The notes below the pieces were generated by a model. That model ran no database searches. It was not told the DNA's origin and saw only the letters and a list, made by a program, of their open reading frames with translations. DNA of 64,000 nt, taken from Sphingomonas aerolata (GTDB lineage: Bacteria; Pseudomonadota; Alphaproteobacteria; Sphingomonadales; Sphingomonadaceae). Positions within the stretch are counted from its first letter, which is position 1. Each line of letters begins with the position of its first letter. The DNA lies in assembly GCF_003046295.1 (NCBI RefSeq), contig NZ_PZZN01000003.1, forward strand, positions 372,001-436,000, read 5' to 3'. The translations under genes were made by a program, and so were the position numbers. This document shows, one piece after another, positions 9,673 through 17,951 of the stretch.

Positions 9673-11451
9673 TTGGATCGCGTACCGGCTCGGCCGTTTC
9701 GTTCGCGCGACTGGTTCGCCGACCCCGCCCGCTCGGACATGACGGCGCTCTATCTCGAACGCTTCATGAACTACGGGCTCACGCCTGCCGAGCTGCGCTG
9801 TGGCAAGCCGATCATCGGGATTGCGCAGACCGGCAGCGACCTGTCGCCCTGCAACCGCATCCATGTCGAGCTCGCCAAGCGAACGCGCGACGGCATCATT
9901 GCGGCGGGCGGGATCCCGATGGAATTTCCGACGATCCCGATCTTCGAGAATTGCCGCCGCCCGACCGCGGCGCTCGATCGTAACCTCGCCTATATGACGC
10001 TGGTCGAGACGCTGTACGGCTATCCGATCGACGCGGTCGTGCTGACCACCGGATGCGACAAGACGACCCCCGCGGGGATCATGGCGGTGTCGACCGTCGA
10101 CATTCCCGCGATCGTCCTGTCGGGCGGGCCGATGCTCGACGGATGGCATGATGGCGAACTCGTCGGCTCGGGCACCGTGATCTGGCGCAGCCGCCGCAAG
10201 CTGGCCGCAGGCGAGATCGACGAGGAAGAGTTTCTGGCCCGCGCCACCGACAGCGCGCCATCGGCCGGACATTGCAACACGATGGGGACGGCGTCGACGA
10301 TGAACGCGGTCGCGGAGGCTCTCGGCATGTCGCTGACCGGGTGCGCCGCGATCCCCGCGCCGTACCGCGAACGCGGCCAGATGGCGTTCGAGACCGGACG
10401 CCGGATCGTCGACATGGCGTATGAGGATCTTCGCCCGTCGAAGATCCTGACGCGCGAAGCCTTTCTGAACGCGATCCGCGTCGTCAGCGCGATCGGCGGA
10501 TCGAGCAATGCGCAGCCGCACATCATGGCGATGGCGCAGCATGCCGGGGTCGCGCTCGACATGAGCGACTGGTCGACGCACGGCTATGACGTGCCGCTGA
10601 TCGTCAACATGCAGCCGGCGGGCAAGTATCTCGGCGAGCGCTTCCACCGCGCGGGCGGGGTGCCTGCGGTAATGCATGAACTGGCCGAGTCGGGACTGCT
10701 CGACACGAGCTGCCTGACGATCACCGGGCAGAGCCTGGGCGACAATCTGACGGGGCGGGTGACGCGGGACCGGGAGATGATCCGCACCCTCGACGCCCCG
10801 TTGATGGAGCATGCCGGGTTCCTGGTGCTCAAGGGCAATCTGTTCGATCATGCGATCATGAAGACGTCGGTGATCTCCGACTCCTTCCGCGCGCGTTATC
10901 TGTCGACGCCAGGCGCCGAGAACCGGTTCGAGGCCCGCGCGGTCGTGTTCGACGGGTCGGACGATTATCACCACCGCATCAACGACCCCGCGCTGGGGAT
11001 CGACGAGCGGTGCATCCTCGTGATCCGCGGATCCGGTCCGATCGGCTGGCCCGGATCGGCCGAGGTGGTCAACATGCAGCCGCCAGACGCCCTGATCCAG
11101 CAGGGGATCCTGACGTTGCCGACGTTGGGCGACGGACGCCAGTCGGGCACGTCGGACAGCCCGTCGATCCTCAACGTGTCGCCCGAAAGCGCGGTCGGTG
11201 GCGGACTCGCCTGGCTGCGCGACGGCGATATGATCCGGATCGATCTGGTCGCGGGGACCTGCGACGCGCTGGTGGATGCAGACGAGATCGCCCGTCGCAA
11301 GACCGAGCCCGCGCCGCCGATCCCGCCGAGCAACTCGCCCTGGGAGGAACTGTACCGTGAAAAGACGGGGCAGCTGGCGCAGGGCGGGGTGCTGGACTTC
11401 GCGGTGAAGTATCGCGGGATTGCCGCGAAGACGCCGCGGCACAATCACTAG
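9673..11451 (+). CDS. xylD: D-xylonate dehydratase, IlvD/Edd family
   Basis: The enzyme converts D-xylonate to 2-keto-3-deoxy-D-xylonate in the Weimberg pathway. A TTG start at 9673 is chosen: GGAGGAGAGA lies just upstream and the protein then begins like Caulobacter XylD (RFRSRDWF-type N-terminus) at 592 residues. The predicted [2Fe-2S] ligands Cys60 (SPCNRIH), Cys128 (TTGCDKTTP) and Cys201 (AGHCNTMG) fall at the numbers I recall for the Caulobacter enzyme. The C-terminus PRHNH also matches. It has its own operator-like site and faces the xylXBC-porter operon across a shared terminator. Confidence 0.95.
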   Translation: MDRVPARPFRSRDWFADPARSDMTALYLERFMNYGLTPAELRCGKPIIGIAQTGSDLSPCNRIHVELAKRTRDGIIAAGGIPMEFPTIPIFENCRRPTAALDRNLAYMTLVETLYGYPIDAVVLTTGCDKTTPAGIMAVSTVDIPAIVLSGGPMLDGWHDGELVGSGTVIWRSRRKLAAGEIDEEEFLARATDSAPSAGHCNTMGTASTMNAVAEALGMSLTGCAAIPAPYRERGQMAFETGRRIVDMAYEDLRPSKILTREAFLNAIRVVSAIGGSSNAQPHIMAMAQHAGVALDMSDWSTHGYDVPLIVNMQPAGKYLGERFHRAGGVPAVMHELAESGLLDTSCLTITGQSLGDNLTGRVTRDREMIRTLDAPLMEHAGFLVLKGNLFDHAIMKTSVISDSFRARYLSTPGAENRFEARAVVFDGSDDYHHRINDPALGIDERCILVIRGSGPIGWPGSAEVVNMQPPDALIQQGILTLPTLGDGRQSGTSDSPSILNVSPESAVGGGLAWLRDGDMIRIDLVAGTCDALVDADEIARRKTEPAPPIPPSNSPWEELYREKTGQLAQGGVLDFAVKYRGIAAKTPRHNH

Positions 11452-11482
11452 GCGCCGAGCGCGCCACGGACAGGCCGAAATG

Positions 11483-11519
11483 GGGCGGGCGGGAGGAACA
11501 CCTCCCGCCCGCCCTTTTT
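11483..11519. terminator. Bidirectional terminator between xylD and the sugar porter
   Basis: A 14-base perfect stem (GGGCGGGCGGGAGG with loop AACA) is followed by TTTTT on the plus strand. It separates two convergent genes and can end xylD transcription. Confidence 0.85.
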
Positions 11520-11530
11520 CATGGTCCGGC

Positions 11531-12976
11531 TCAGCCGGTCATGTCTTCGAGTTCGCGACCCCGGGTCTCGGTGACCGCGGCGCGGACGAAGAAGAACGAG
11601 ACGAGCGCGGCGATCGCATAGCCGAGATAGGTGAAGGCCAGCCCCGGCGAGAGGACGAGTGAGGGGAAGCTGACCGAGATCAGCGCATTGGCGATCCACT
11701 GCGCGAACCCCGCGACGGCGAGCGCCGAACCGCGGATCTGCGTCGGGAACATCTCGCCCAGCATCACCCACATCACCGGCCCCCAACTGACGTTGAAGAA
11801 GATCACGTAGAGATTCGCGGCGACGAGGGCGATCAGCCCGGTATTGCCGGGCAGCGTGACGCCGACGCCCGAGACGGCGGGCACGGCATTCGAGAAGGCC
11901 CAGGCGACGATGCCGAGCGTGACGGTCATGCCGGCCGAGCCGACCAGCAGCAGCGGCTTGCGCCCGATCCGGTCGATCAGCGTGATCGTCAGGAGGCAGG
12001 CACCGATCGACAGGACGCCCGACAGGATGTTGATCTGAAGCGCATTGTCCTCGGTAAAGCCGACCGCTTCCCAAAGCGTCGCGCCGTAATAGAACACGAC
12101 GTTGATGCCGACGAGCTGCTGGAACACCGCCAGACCAATACCCGCCCAGAGGATCGGACGGATCTTGCCGGTGGTCTTGTCGACCAGATCGGACAGCCGT
12201 GGCTTGTGGTGATCGACCGCGAGCGAAGAGCGGATCTCGGCCACCTTGCGGCGGGCCTCGGCCGCGCCGAACAGGCGGGTCAGCACCACCTCGGCGCGGG
12301 CGTCATGACCCTTCACGACGAGATAGCGCGGGCTTTCCGGGATGAAGAACAGCGCGACGAAATAAATCGTCGCGGGGATCACCTGGAGCCAGAACATCCA
12401 GCGCCAGGCCTGATACCCGAGCCAGAACTCGGCGGTCGAGCCGCCGGCGAAACGGGCGAGCGCGAAATTCGCGACGAACGCGCCGGTCAGGCCCGAGATG
12501 ATCATGACCTGCTGGATGCTGGTCAGTCGTCCGCGGATATTGGCCGGTGCGACTTCCGAAATATAGACCGGCGAGGTGACGCTGGCGGCGCCGACGCCGA
12601 ATCCGCCGATGATCCGCGCGATGATGAACAGCAGCGACGAGTTCGCCGCCCCCGCTGCGAGCGCACTGACGATGAACAGGATTGCGGCCAGCATCATCGT
12701 GTTGCGACGGCCGATCACGTCGGATAGGCGGCCCGCCGCGAATGCGCCGACCGACGATCCGACCAGGATCGCGCCGACATTGATGCCGATGCCCAGTCTA
12801 CCGAGGTCGAACGCCGCCTCGATCCCCTTTTGCGTGCCGTTGATCACGCCCGAATCATATCCGAACATGAAGCCCCCGATCGTCGCCACCGCGACGATGA
12901 GGGCGATCAGCGCGCTGTTGACGCCCCCCGTATCGGTGGGTGAGCCCGTGGCCCTGGCTGTAGCCGTGCCGTTCAT
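11531..12976 (-). CDS. MFS sugar porter, probable D-xylose:H+ symporter
   Basis: The 481-residue protein belongs to the sugar porter family, with twelve predicted helices. Signatures include GRLSDVIGRR after helix 2, PESPRYLV before the central loop, QQLVGINVVFYYG in helix 7 and IDRIGRKP after helix 8. The start at 12976 is chosen for its AGGAAGGA ribosome site; an upstream TTG at 13021 adds 15 residues without one. It is the last gene of the xylX-xylB-xylC operon, 55 bases after xylC, so xylose uptake across the inner membrane is the most likely role. It resembles XylE and other pentose carriers; selectivity was not tested. Confidence 0.88.
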   Translation of the reverse strand: MNGTATARATGSPTDTGGVNSALIALIVAVATIGGFMFGYDSGVINGTQKGIEAAFDLGRLGIGINVGAILVGSSVGAFAAGRLSDVIGRRNTMMLAAILFIVSALAAGAANSSLLFIIARIIGGFGVGAASVTSPVYISEVAPANIRGRLTSIQQVMIISGLTGAFVANFALARFAGGSTAEFWLGYQAWRWMFWLQVIPATIYFVALFFIPESPRYLVVKGHDARAEVVLTRLFGAAEARRKVAEIRSSLAVDHHKPRLSDLVDKTTGKIRPILWAGIGLAVFQQLVGINVVFYYGATLWEAVGFTEDNALQINILSGVLSIGACLLTITLIDRIGRKPLLLVGSAGMTVTLGIVAWAFSNAVPAVSGVGVTLPGNTGLIALVAANLYVIFFNVSWGPVMWVMLGEMFPTQIRGSALAVAGFAQWIANALISVSFPSLVLSPGLAFTYLGYAIAALVSFFFVRAAVTETRGRELEDMTG

Positions 12977-13031
12977 TAGTGACGTCCTTCCTGATGGTGC
13001 ACGCTCTGTTGGCGTGTTCAAGGTCTAGAGA

Positions 13032-13910
13032 TTAAAGGTCCAAGCTGACCGGCATGACGGGAATGCCGCCAATGTCGGTCCGGAACGTGAAGATGTCGCC
13101 CGCGAGCGGTTGCGAGGCGAGGCGCTCTGCCGACAGTCCCTGTCGCGCGGTCGTCGCAAAGGCGGTGCGACCATCGTCGCCGCCCAGCGCGATCTTGGTG
13201 ACGTTCGAGACGGGAAAGCGCACTTCGTCGGTCATCGTGCCATCGGGCGCGAACCGTCGCGCCGCCCAGCCGCCGTAAAAGCCGACCCACACGCCACCGC
13301 CGGCATCGCAGATCGCGCCGTCGGGATAGCCTTTGCTCGCGTCGAACTTAAGGAAGGGGCGACCCGCGCCGATCGTGCCGTCGAGACCGATCGGATGCGC
13401 GGCGATCGACAGGCCCAGCGTATCGACCAGATAGGCGGTGCGCCCGTCGGGCGAGATGGCGGGGCCGTTGGTGATGACGACGGGCGGTACGGCAGTCCTG
13501 CTGACGGCGCCGCGGTGCCACTGGTAGATATGGCCGGTCGGGTGGACTTCCCTGTTGTCCATCGACCCGAACCAGATCCTGCCGGCGGGATCGACCGCTG
13601 CGTCGTTGAGGCGGTTGTCGGGCAGGCCCGCCTCGATGCCGTTCATCAGCGTGAAGCTGCCGTCGCGCGGATCGAAGCGGTGGAGGCCCTTGGCGAGCCC
13701 GGCGACCCACAGGCCGTCCTGCGCGGGCAGGATCCAGCCGACATGCGATGGCGCGTCGAAGCGATCGAGCGCATGCGACGCGGGATCATATCGATAGACG
13801 CACGGCGCCTTGATATCGACGAACCACAGCGCCTTGTCGCGCGCCGACCAGACCGGTCCTTCACCGAGCTCGGCGCCGACCGAGGCGAGCAGGCGGGCTT
13901 CGCTATCCAT
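13032..13910 (-). CDS. xylC: Xylonolactonase, SMP-30/gluconolactonase family
   Basis: The 292-residue beta-propeller lactonase hydrolyses xylono-lactone to xylonate. Family features are the N-terminal LGEGPVWSARDKALWFVDI-type start with a metal-binding Glu, the NDAAVDPAGRIWFGSMD block, TNGPAISPDGRTAY, and YPDGAICDAGGGVWVG with a metal-binding Asp. These match SMP-30 calcium/zinc lactonases. The start lies four bases after the xylB stop. In Caulobacter the same order xylX..B-C occurs, which supports a role in oxidative xylose breakdown; activity on other sugar lactones is possible. Confidence 0.9.
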   Translation of the reverse strand: MDSEARLLASVGAELGEGPVWSARDKALWFVDIKAPCVYRYDPASHALDRFDAPSHVGWILPAQDGLWVAGLAKGLHRFDPRDGSFTLMNGIEAGLPDNRLNDAAVDPAGRIWFGSMDNREVHPTGHIYQWHRGAVSRTAVPPVVITNGPAISPDGRTAYLVDTLGLSIAAHPIGLDGTIGAGRPFLKFDASKGYPDGAICDAGGGVWVGFYGGWAARRFAPDGTMTDEVRFPVSNVTKIALGGDDGRTAFATTARQGLSAERLASQPLAGDIFTFRTDIGGIPVMPVSLDL

Positions 13911-13913
13911 GGT

Positions 13914-14726
13914 TCAGCGCCAGCCCGCATCGATGAAATAATCGTGTCCGGTGCACATGCGCGCATCGTCCGACGCGAGGAACAGCACGAGTGCTGCGAC
14001 GTCGATCGGCTGGATCCGGCCGTCGAGACACTGGGCGGCGACGATCTCGGCCTCCCCCTCGGGCGTGTACCATTTTTCCTGGCGCGGTGTCTGGACATTG
14101 CCCGGGACGATCGTGTTGACGCGGATGCCGTCGCGGCCGAGGTCGCGCGCGAGGCCGCGGGTCAGACCCTCGATCGCCGCCTTGCACGTCTGGTACAGGA
14201 CCAGGTCGGGCAGCGCGAGATGCCAGCTGATCGAGCCGAAGTTGAGGATCGTGCCGCCGCCGGCGCGCTTCATCGCAGGGACGACGGCCTGGGCTGCGAA
14301 AAACTGGTGTCGCAGATTGACGTTCAGCCGCTCGTCCCAATAAGCGGGCGTGACCTCGTCGACGCCGTGCCGGTCGTCATTGCCCGCATTGTTGATCAGG
14401 ATGTCGATCCCGCCGAGCGCCTGCTCGAGCGCGCCGAACACCGTCTTCAGCTGATCGATGTCGGTCAGGTCGCAGCGATGATAGATCGGCGCATGCGCCG
14501 CATCGACCGCGAGGCGCTCGAGCAGTGCCTGGCTGGGTTCGTCGGCGACGTCGACGAACGCGACGCGCGCACCCTGGGCGACGAACGCCTCGACCAGACC
14601 CGCGCCGATGCCCGAGCCTCCACCGGTCACGAGGACCCGCTTGCCGGCGAGACTGGGATAGATGGCACGGCCTTCACCGGCGCTGGTCTGCTGCAACACG
14701 GGAGTCTCCGTCTGATCGTAGGTCAT
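13914..14726 (-). CDS. xylB: D-xylose 1-dehydrogenase, short-chain dehydrogenase family
   Basis: The enzyme oxidises D-xylose to xylono-lactone with NAD+. The 270-residue SDR has the cofactor motif TGGGSGIG (34-41), NNAG, a catalytic Ser in NFGSISWHL, and a YxxxK motif in YQTCK. The stretches AGNDDRH, EKWYTPEGEAEIVAAQCL and the C-terminal DAGWR are distinctive of Caulobacter XylB. The start overlaps the xylX stop (ATGA), so the two are translationally coupled. Confidence 0.94.
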   Translation of the reverse strand: MTYDQTETPVLQQTSAGEGRAIYPSLAGKRVLVTGGGSGIGAGLVEAFVAQGARVAFVDVADEPSQALLERLAVDAAHAPIYHRCDLTDIDQLKTVFGALEQALGGIDILINNAGNDDRHGVDEVTPAYWDERLNVNLRHQFFAAQAVVPAMKRAGGGTILNFGSISWHLALPDLVLYQTCKAAIEGLTRGLARDLGRDGIRVNTIVPGNVQTPRQEKWYTPEGEAEIVAAQCLDGRIQPIDVAALVLFLASDDARMCTGHDYFIDAGWR

Positions 14727-15874
14727 GCGTCGAGAAGGTTGCGGCGCGCGAGATTGGCCATCAGGCCGCCGATGCCCAGCGTCCATGCGGGCGCATCGCG
14801 CGAGGTCGTGACACGGTTGACGAGCGCGCCAAGCTTCGGGTTCGAGATGGTGACGACGTCGCCCATCTTGTGCGTGAAGCCGCGGCCGGGTTCGTCGCGG
14901 TCCTTGGTGGGGGCGAACAGCGTGCCGAGGAACAGGACGAAGCCGTCCGGGTAATGATGCTCGCTCATCGCCTGCGTGACGAGATCGGTCGGGTCGCGGC
15001 TGATCTCGCGCATCGAGCTATGTCCGTCGAGCACATAGCCGTCCTCGCCCTCGATCTTGAGCGTCACGTCGCTCGCGCGGACGTCGTCGAGCGAGAAGCC
15101 GTCGTCGAACAGCCGGATGAACGGCCCGATCGAGCAGGACGCGTTATTGTCCTTGGCCTTGCTCAGAAGCAGCGCGGAACGGCCCTCGAAATCGCGCAAA
15201 TTGACGTCGTTGCCGAGCGTCGCGCCGACGATCGCGCCGTCTGCATCGACCAGCAGCACGACTTCGGGTTCGGGGTTGTTCCACGTCGAATCGGACCGGA
15301 TCCCGATCGGGCCACCCCAGCCCACGGTCGAGAGCGTCGGGCTCTTGGTGAAGATCTCCGCATCGGGGCCGATCGCGACCTCGAGATATTGCGACCACAT
15401 CCCGTCCTCGATCAGCGCCGCCTTGAGCGCCGCCGCCTCGGCGGAGCCCGGCACGACCGAACGGACGCTGCCGCCGATCCGCGCCTCGAGTCGGCCGCGG
15501 ACTTCGACCGCCTTGGAGGCATCGCCCCGGGCACGCTCCTCGATGACGCGCTCGATCGCGGACACCGCGAACGTCACGCCGGCGGCCTTGACGCATTGCA
15601 GGTCGATCGGGCTCAGCAGGCGCGCAGGCGCATCGACCGCCGCGGACAGGTCGAGCGATTCGAACGTGCCCAGCGACTGGCCGGCTGCCGTGTCGAACGT
15701 GCCGCCCGCGACGAGCGCCGACACGGTCGGCGCGACGCGGGACATGTCGAAGACTTCACCGCGGCTGACCAATATCGGCGTGGGGCCGTCGCCGAGATCA
15801 ACTCGGCCAAGCAGCAGCGCGTTGCGCCAGTCCGCAGGCAACGCCGACAGGACCGGCGCGGCGATATGCGACAT
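14723..15874 (-). CDS. xylX: 2-keto-3-deoxy-D-xylonate dehydratase, FAH family
   Basis: The enzyme converts 2-keto-3-deoxyxylonate to alpha-ketoglutarate semialdehyde. The 383-residue protein belongs to the fumarylacetoacetate hydrolase superfamily, with metal-site segments around WNNPEPEVVLLVDADG and GNDVNLRDFEGRSALLLSKAKDNN. The ATG at 15874 has a GAGAGGGAA ribosome site; a TTG lies just before it. It heads the xylX-xylB-xylC-porter operon, with an operator-like site 19 bases upstream. The next pathway enzyme, alpha-ketoglutarate semialdehyde dehydrogenase (XylA), is not in this cluster. Confidence 0.92.
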   Translation of the reverse strand: MSHIAAPVLSALPADWRNALLLGRVDLGDGPTPILVSRGEVFDMSRVAPTVSALVAGGTFDTAAGQSLGTFESLDLSAAVDAPARLLSPIDLQCVKAAGVTFAVSAIERVIEERARGDASKAVEVRGRLEARIGGSVRSVVPGSAEAAALKAALIEDGMWSQYLEVAIGPDAEIFTKSPTLSTVGWGGPIGIRSDSTWNNPEPEVVLLVDADGAIVGATLGNDVNLRDFEGRSALLLSKAKDNNASCSIGPFIRLFDDGFSLDDVRASDVTLKIEGEDGYVLDGHSSMREISRDPTDLVTQAMSEHHYPDGFVLFLGTLFAPTKDRDEPGRGFTHKMGDVVTISNPKLGALVNRVTTSRDAPAWTLGIGGLMANLARRNLLDA

Positions 15875-15892
15875 CAATTTCCCTCTCCACTC

Positions 15893-15906
15893 ATGTTACC
15901 GCTATC
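15893..15906. promoter_or_regulatory. XylR-like operator upstream of xylX
   Basis: ATGTTACCGCTATC differs at one base from the site at 3893-3906 and is centred about 25 bases from the xylX start. It resembles the Caulobacter xylX operator. It is likely bound by a LacI-family xylose repressor. Confidence 0.65.
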
Positions 15907-16070
15907 GTATAGGCCATTGCCCGATCGTCAAGAGACGCGGACGAGATTGATCGTACAATAGGCTGCCCCGCTTCGGGACGCGCGGCGCGCCGTGGCCAGC
16001 AAGCGACGGACTTGTCCCGTTGAGACGCGATCGCGCTTGCCATTCGCGGGCCCGTGCCTACCGTGAGGAT

Positions 16071-16406
16071 ATGGAAAATATCGCATCGCCGCTCGATCTG
16101 CTCACCTCGCTCAAGATCGCCTTTGTCGAGCGTGACGAGGCCGCAGACGCCTTTGACGTGTTCAAGCAGGACGCGATCATGGCGCATGAACCGTCGCCCG
16201 CCGACGCGCCGGCGATCAGCAGCGACGACGCCGCCGATGCTGCGGCGGGTGAGGTCGATGCGTTCGACGCGGAGGTCCGTGGGCTGCTGGCCGCAGCGTC
16301 GGATGCCGATGTAATTGCCGCCTATCGCGCGACGGAGGGTGAGGTCGGCGACCCCGCCGCCGAAGCGCTGCTCGGCGAGATCCGGCGGCGTCAACTGACC
16401 GCCTGA
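16071..16406 (+). CDS. Small acidic protein of unknown function
   Basis: The 111-residue protein starts at an ATG with GAGG just upstream. It is rich in Ala, Asp and Glu, with a low-complexity middle (about residues 40-65) and a helical C-terminus ending EIRRRQLTA. I see no signal peptide, membrane segment or known domain. It is transcribed away from xylX and stands alone before a convergent amidohydrolase gene. Codon use is like the chromosome around it, which supports a real gene. Confidence 0.6.
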   Translation: MENIASPLDLLTSLKIAFVERDEAADAFDVFKQDAIMAHEPSPADAPAISSDDAADAAAGEVDAFDAEVRGLLAAASDADVIAAYRATEGEVGDPAAEALLGEIRRRQLTA

Positions 16407-16455
16407 TCCGTTGCGGCGGCGCGCTCGACGCGCAAGGGCCGCCGCCGCGTGACGA

Positions 16456-17766
16456 TCACTTCGCCGCGACCGCCTTCGCCACGACACCGCGGTGCATGAC
16501 GAAATCGACGTGCGTGAGCCGGTTCACGTCGTCGAGCGGGGACCCCCGCACCGCGATGATGTCCGCGGTCTTGCCGGGCGCGAGCGTGCCGATATCGTCC
16601 CGCCCAAGCAGATCCGCCGCGCCGCTCGTCGCTGCGGCGATGGCTTGTGCCGGGGTAAGGCCGTTCTGCACGAGCAGCGCGAATTCGGTCGCATTGTCGC
16701 CGTGCTTCGACACGCCGGTATCCGTCCCGAAGGCGACCTTGACGCCGGCCGCATAGGCGCGGCGATGGCTGGCGGCCATTGCCGCGGCGGCGGACTCCGC
16801 CTTGACGATAGTGGCCGGGGGCAGGGCGCCGCCGCGTGCCTGCGCCAGTGCCGCGACCGGTGCGATCTCGGTCGGCACCAGATAGGCGCCCCTGGTCTTG
16901 AAGAGGCGGATCGTCTCGTCGTCGAGAAACGTGCCGTGTTCGATCGAATCGACCCCCGCCTCGAGCGCGGCGCGGGTTCCCTCGGTCGCGTGGCTGTGTG
17001 CCGCGACCTTGCGGCCGAGCATGTGCGCGGTGTCGATGATCGCGCGCATCTCGTCCGCGGTCATCGCCCGGCCCAGGCCGCCGCTGACGTTCGACAGCAC
17101 GCCGCCGGTCGCCGCGAACTTGATGACACGCGCACCGAGCGCAACCTGCGCCCGAACCGCGCGGCGGCAGTCGTCGGGCCCGTTGCAGACATTGACCTCG
17201 CGACCGTGCACCATATCGGCGAATTCCTCGGCGAGGCCGTTGCCGCCATCGCCGTGCCCGCCGGTGACCGAGATCATCTCGCCGGCATTGGTGATGCTCG
17301 GCCCTTCGATCGCGCCCGCGTCGATCGCGTCACGCAAGGCACGGATACCGCGCGGATCGCCGCCAAGGTCGCGGACCGAGGTGAACCCTGCGGCGAGCGT
17401 CTGCCGCGCATTGGCGACCGCGGTCATCTCGTCATCGAACCGGTCGCGGGTCATTGCCTCGAGCCGCGCGCGCATCGGGTCGCCGCCGATGCCCCAGAGA
17501 TGGACATGCATGTCGACCATGCCCGGCATCACGAACGCGGTGCGCAGGTCGACGAGTGTCGCGCCCGCCTCCGGCGCCACGAACCCGTCACGCAGCGCGA
17601 CGATCTTGCCGTCGCGGACGATGATCGTGGTCGCGCCGCGCGGCGCCTGGCCTGGCCGATCGAGCAGCGTGCCGGCCTGGATATAGGTCACAACCGGTGG
17701 CGCCGTTTGCGCGTCGGCCGGAATCGCGGTCGCAGCGGCCAGCGCGACCAGTATCGCGGTTTTCAT
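16456..17766 (-). CDS. Exported amidohydrolase, imidazolonepropionase/Xaa-Pro dipeptidase-like
   Basis: The 436-residue metal-dependent hydrolase has a signal peptide ending ADAQ. Amidohydrolase landmarks are complete: HxH in VDMHVHLWG, a Lys in VIKFAATGG, a His in AAHSHATEG, a His in DSIEHGTF, and the metal Asp in FGTDTGVSKHG. The C-terminal GTLAPGKTADIIAVRGSPLDD is common to the family. Many exported relatives cleave peptides with C-terminal Pro or Arg/Lys, but the substrate cannot be read from sequence. It has a GGGAGAG ribosome site and no close partner on its strand. Confidence 0.87.
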   Translation of the reverse strand: MKTAILVALAAATAIPADAQTAPPVVTYIQAGTLLDRPGQAPRGATTIIVRDGKIVALRDGFVAPEAGATLVDLRTAFVMPGMVDMHVHLWGIGGDPMRARLEAMTRDRFDDEMTAVANARQTLAAGFTSVRDLGGDPRGIRALRDAIDAGAIEGPSITNAGEMISVTGGHGDGGNGLAEEFADMVHGREVNVCNGPDDCRRAVRAQVALGARVIKFAATGGVLSNVSGGLGRAMTADEMRAIIDTAHMLGRKVAAHSHATEGTRAALEAGVDSIEHGTFLDDETIRLFKTRGAYLVPTEIAPVAALAQARGGALPPATIVKAESAAAAMAASHRRAYAAGVKVAFGTDTGVSKHGDNATEFALLVQNGLTPAQAIAAATSGAADLLGRDDIGTLAPGKTADIIAVRGSPLDDVNRLTHVDFVMHRGVVAKAVAAK

Positions 17767-17951
17767 GTGTCTCTCCCCTTTTGTGCATGCTTGCCGATCC
17801 GCGACCTCCGGGCAAGCGTCGATGCGTGACGAAGACCGTCCGCCAACACCTGCTCAAAGCTGCACTTGAGAACCAATAGCAATACGTGATAGTGCGGCAT
17901 CCGTGATCTGGGGGGCTGAAGGCAGATGATGATCGTTCGAGACTGCGCGCA

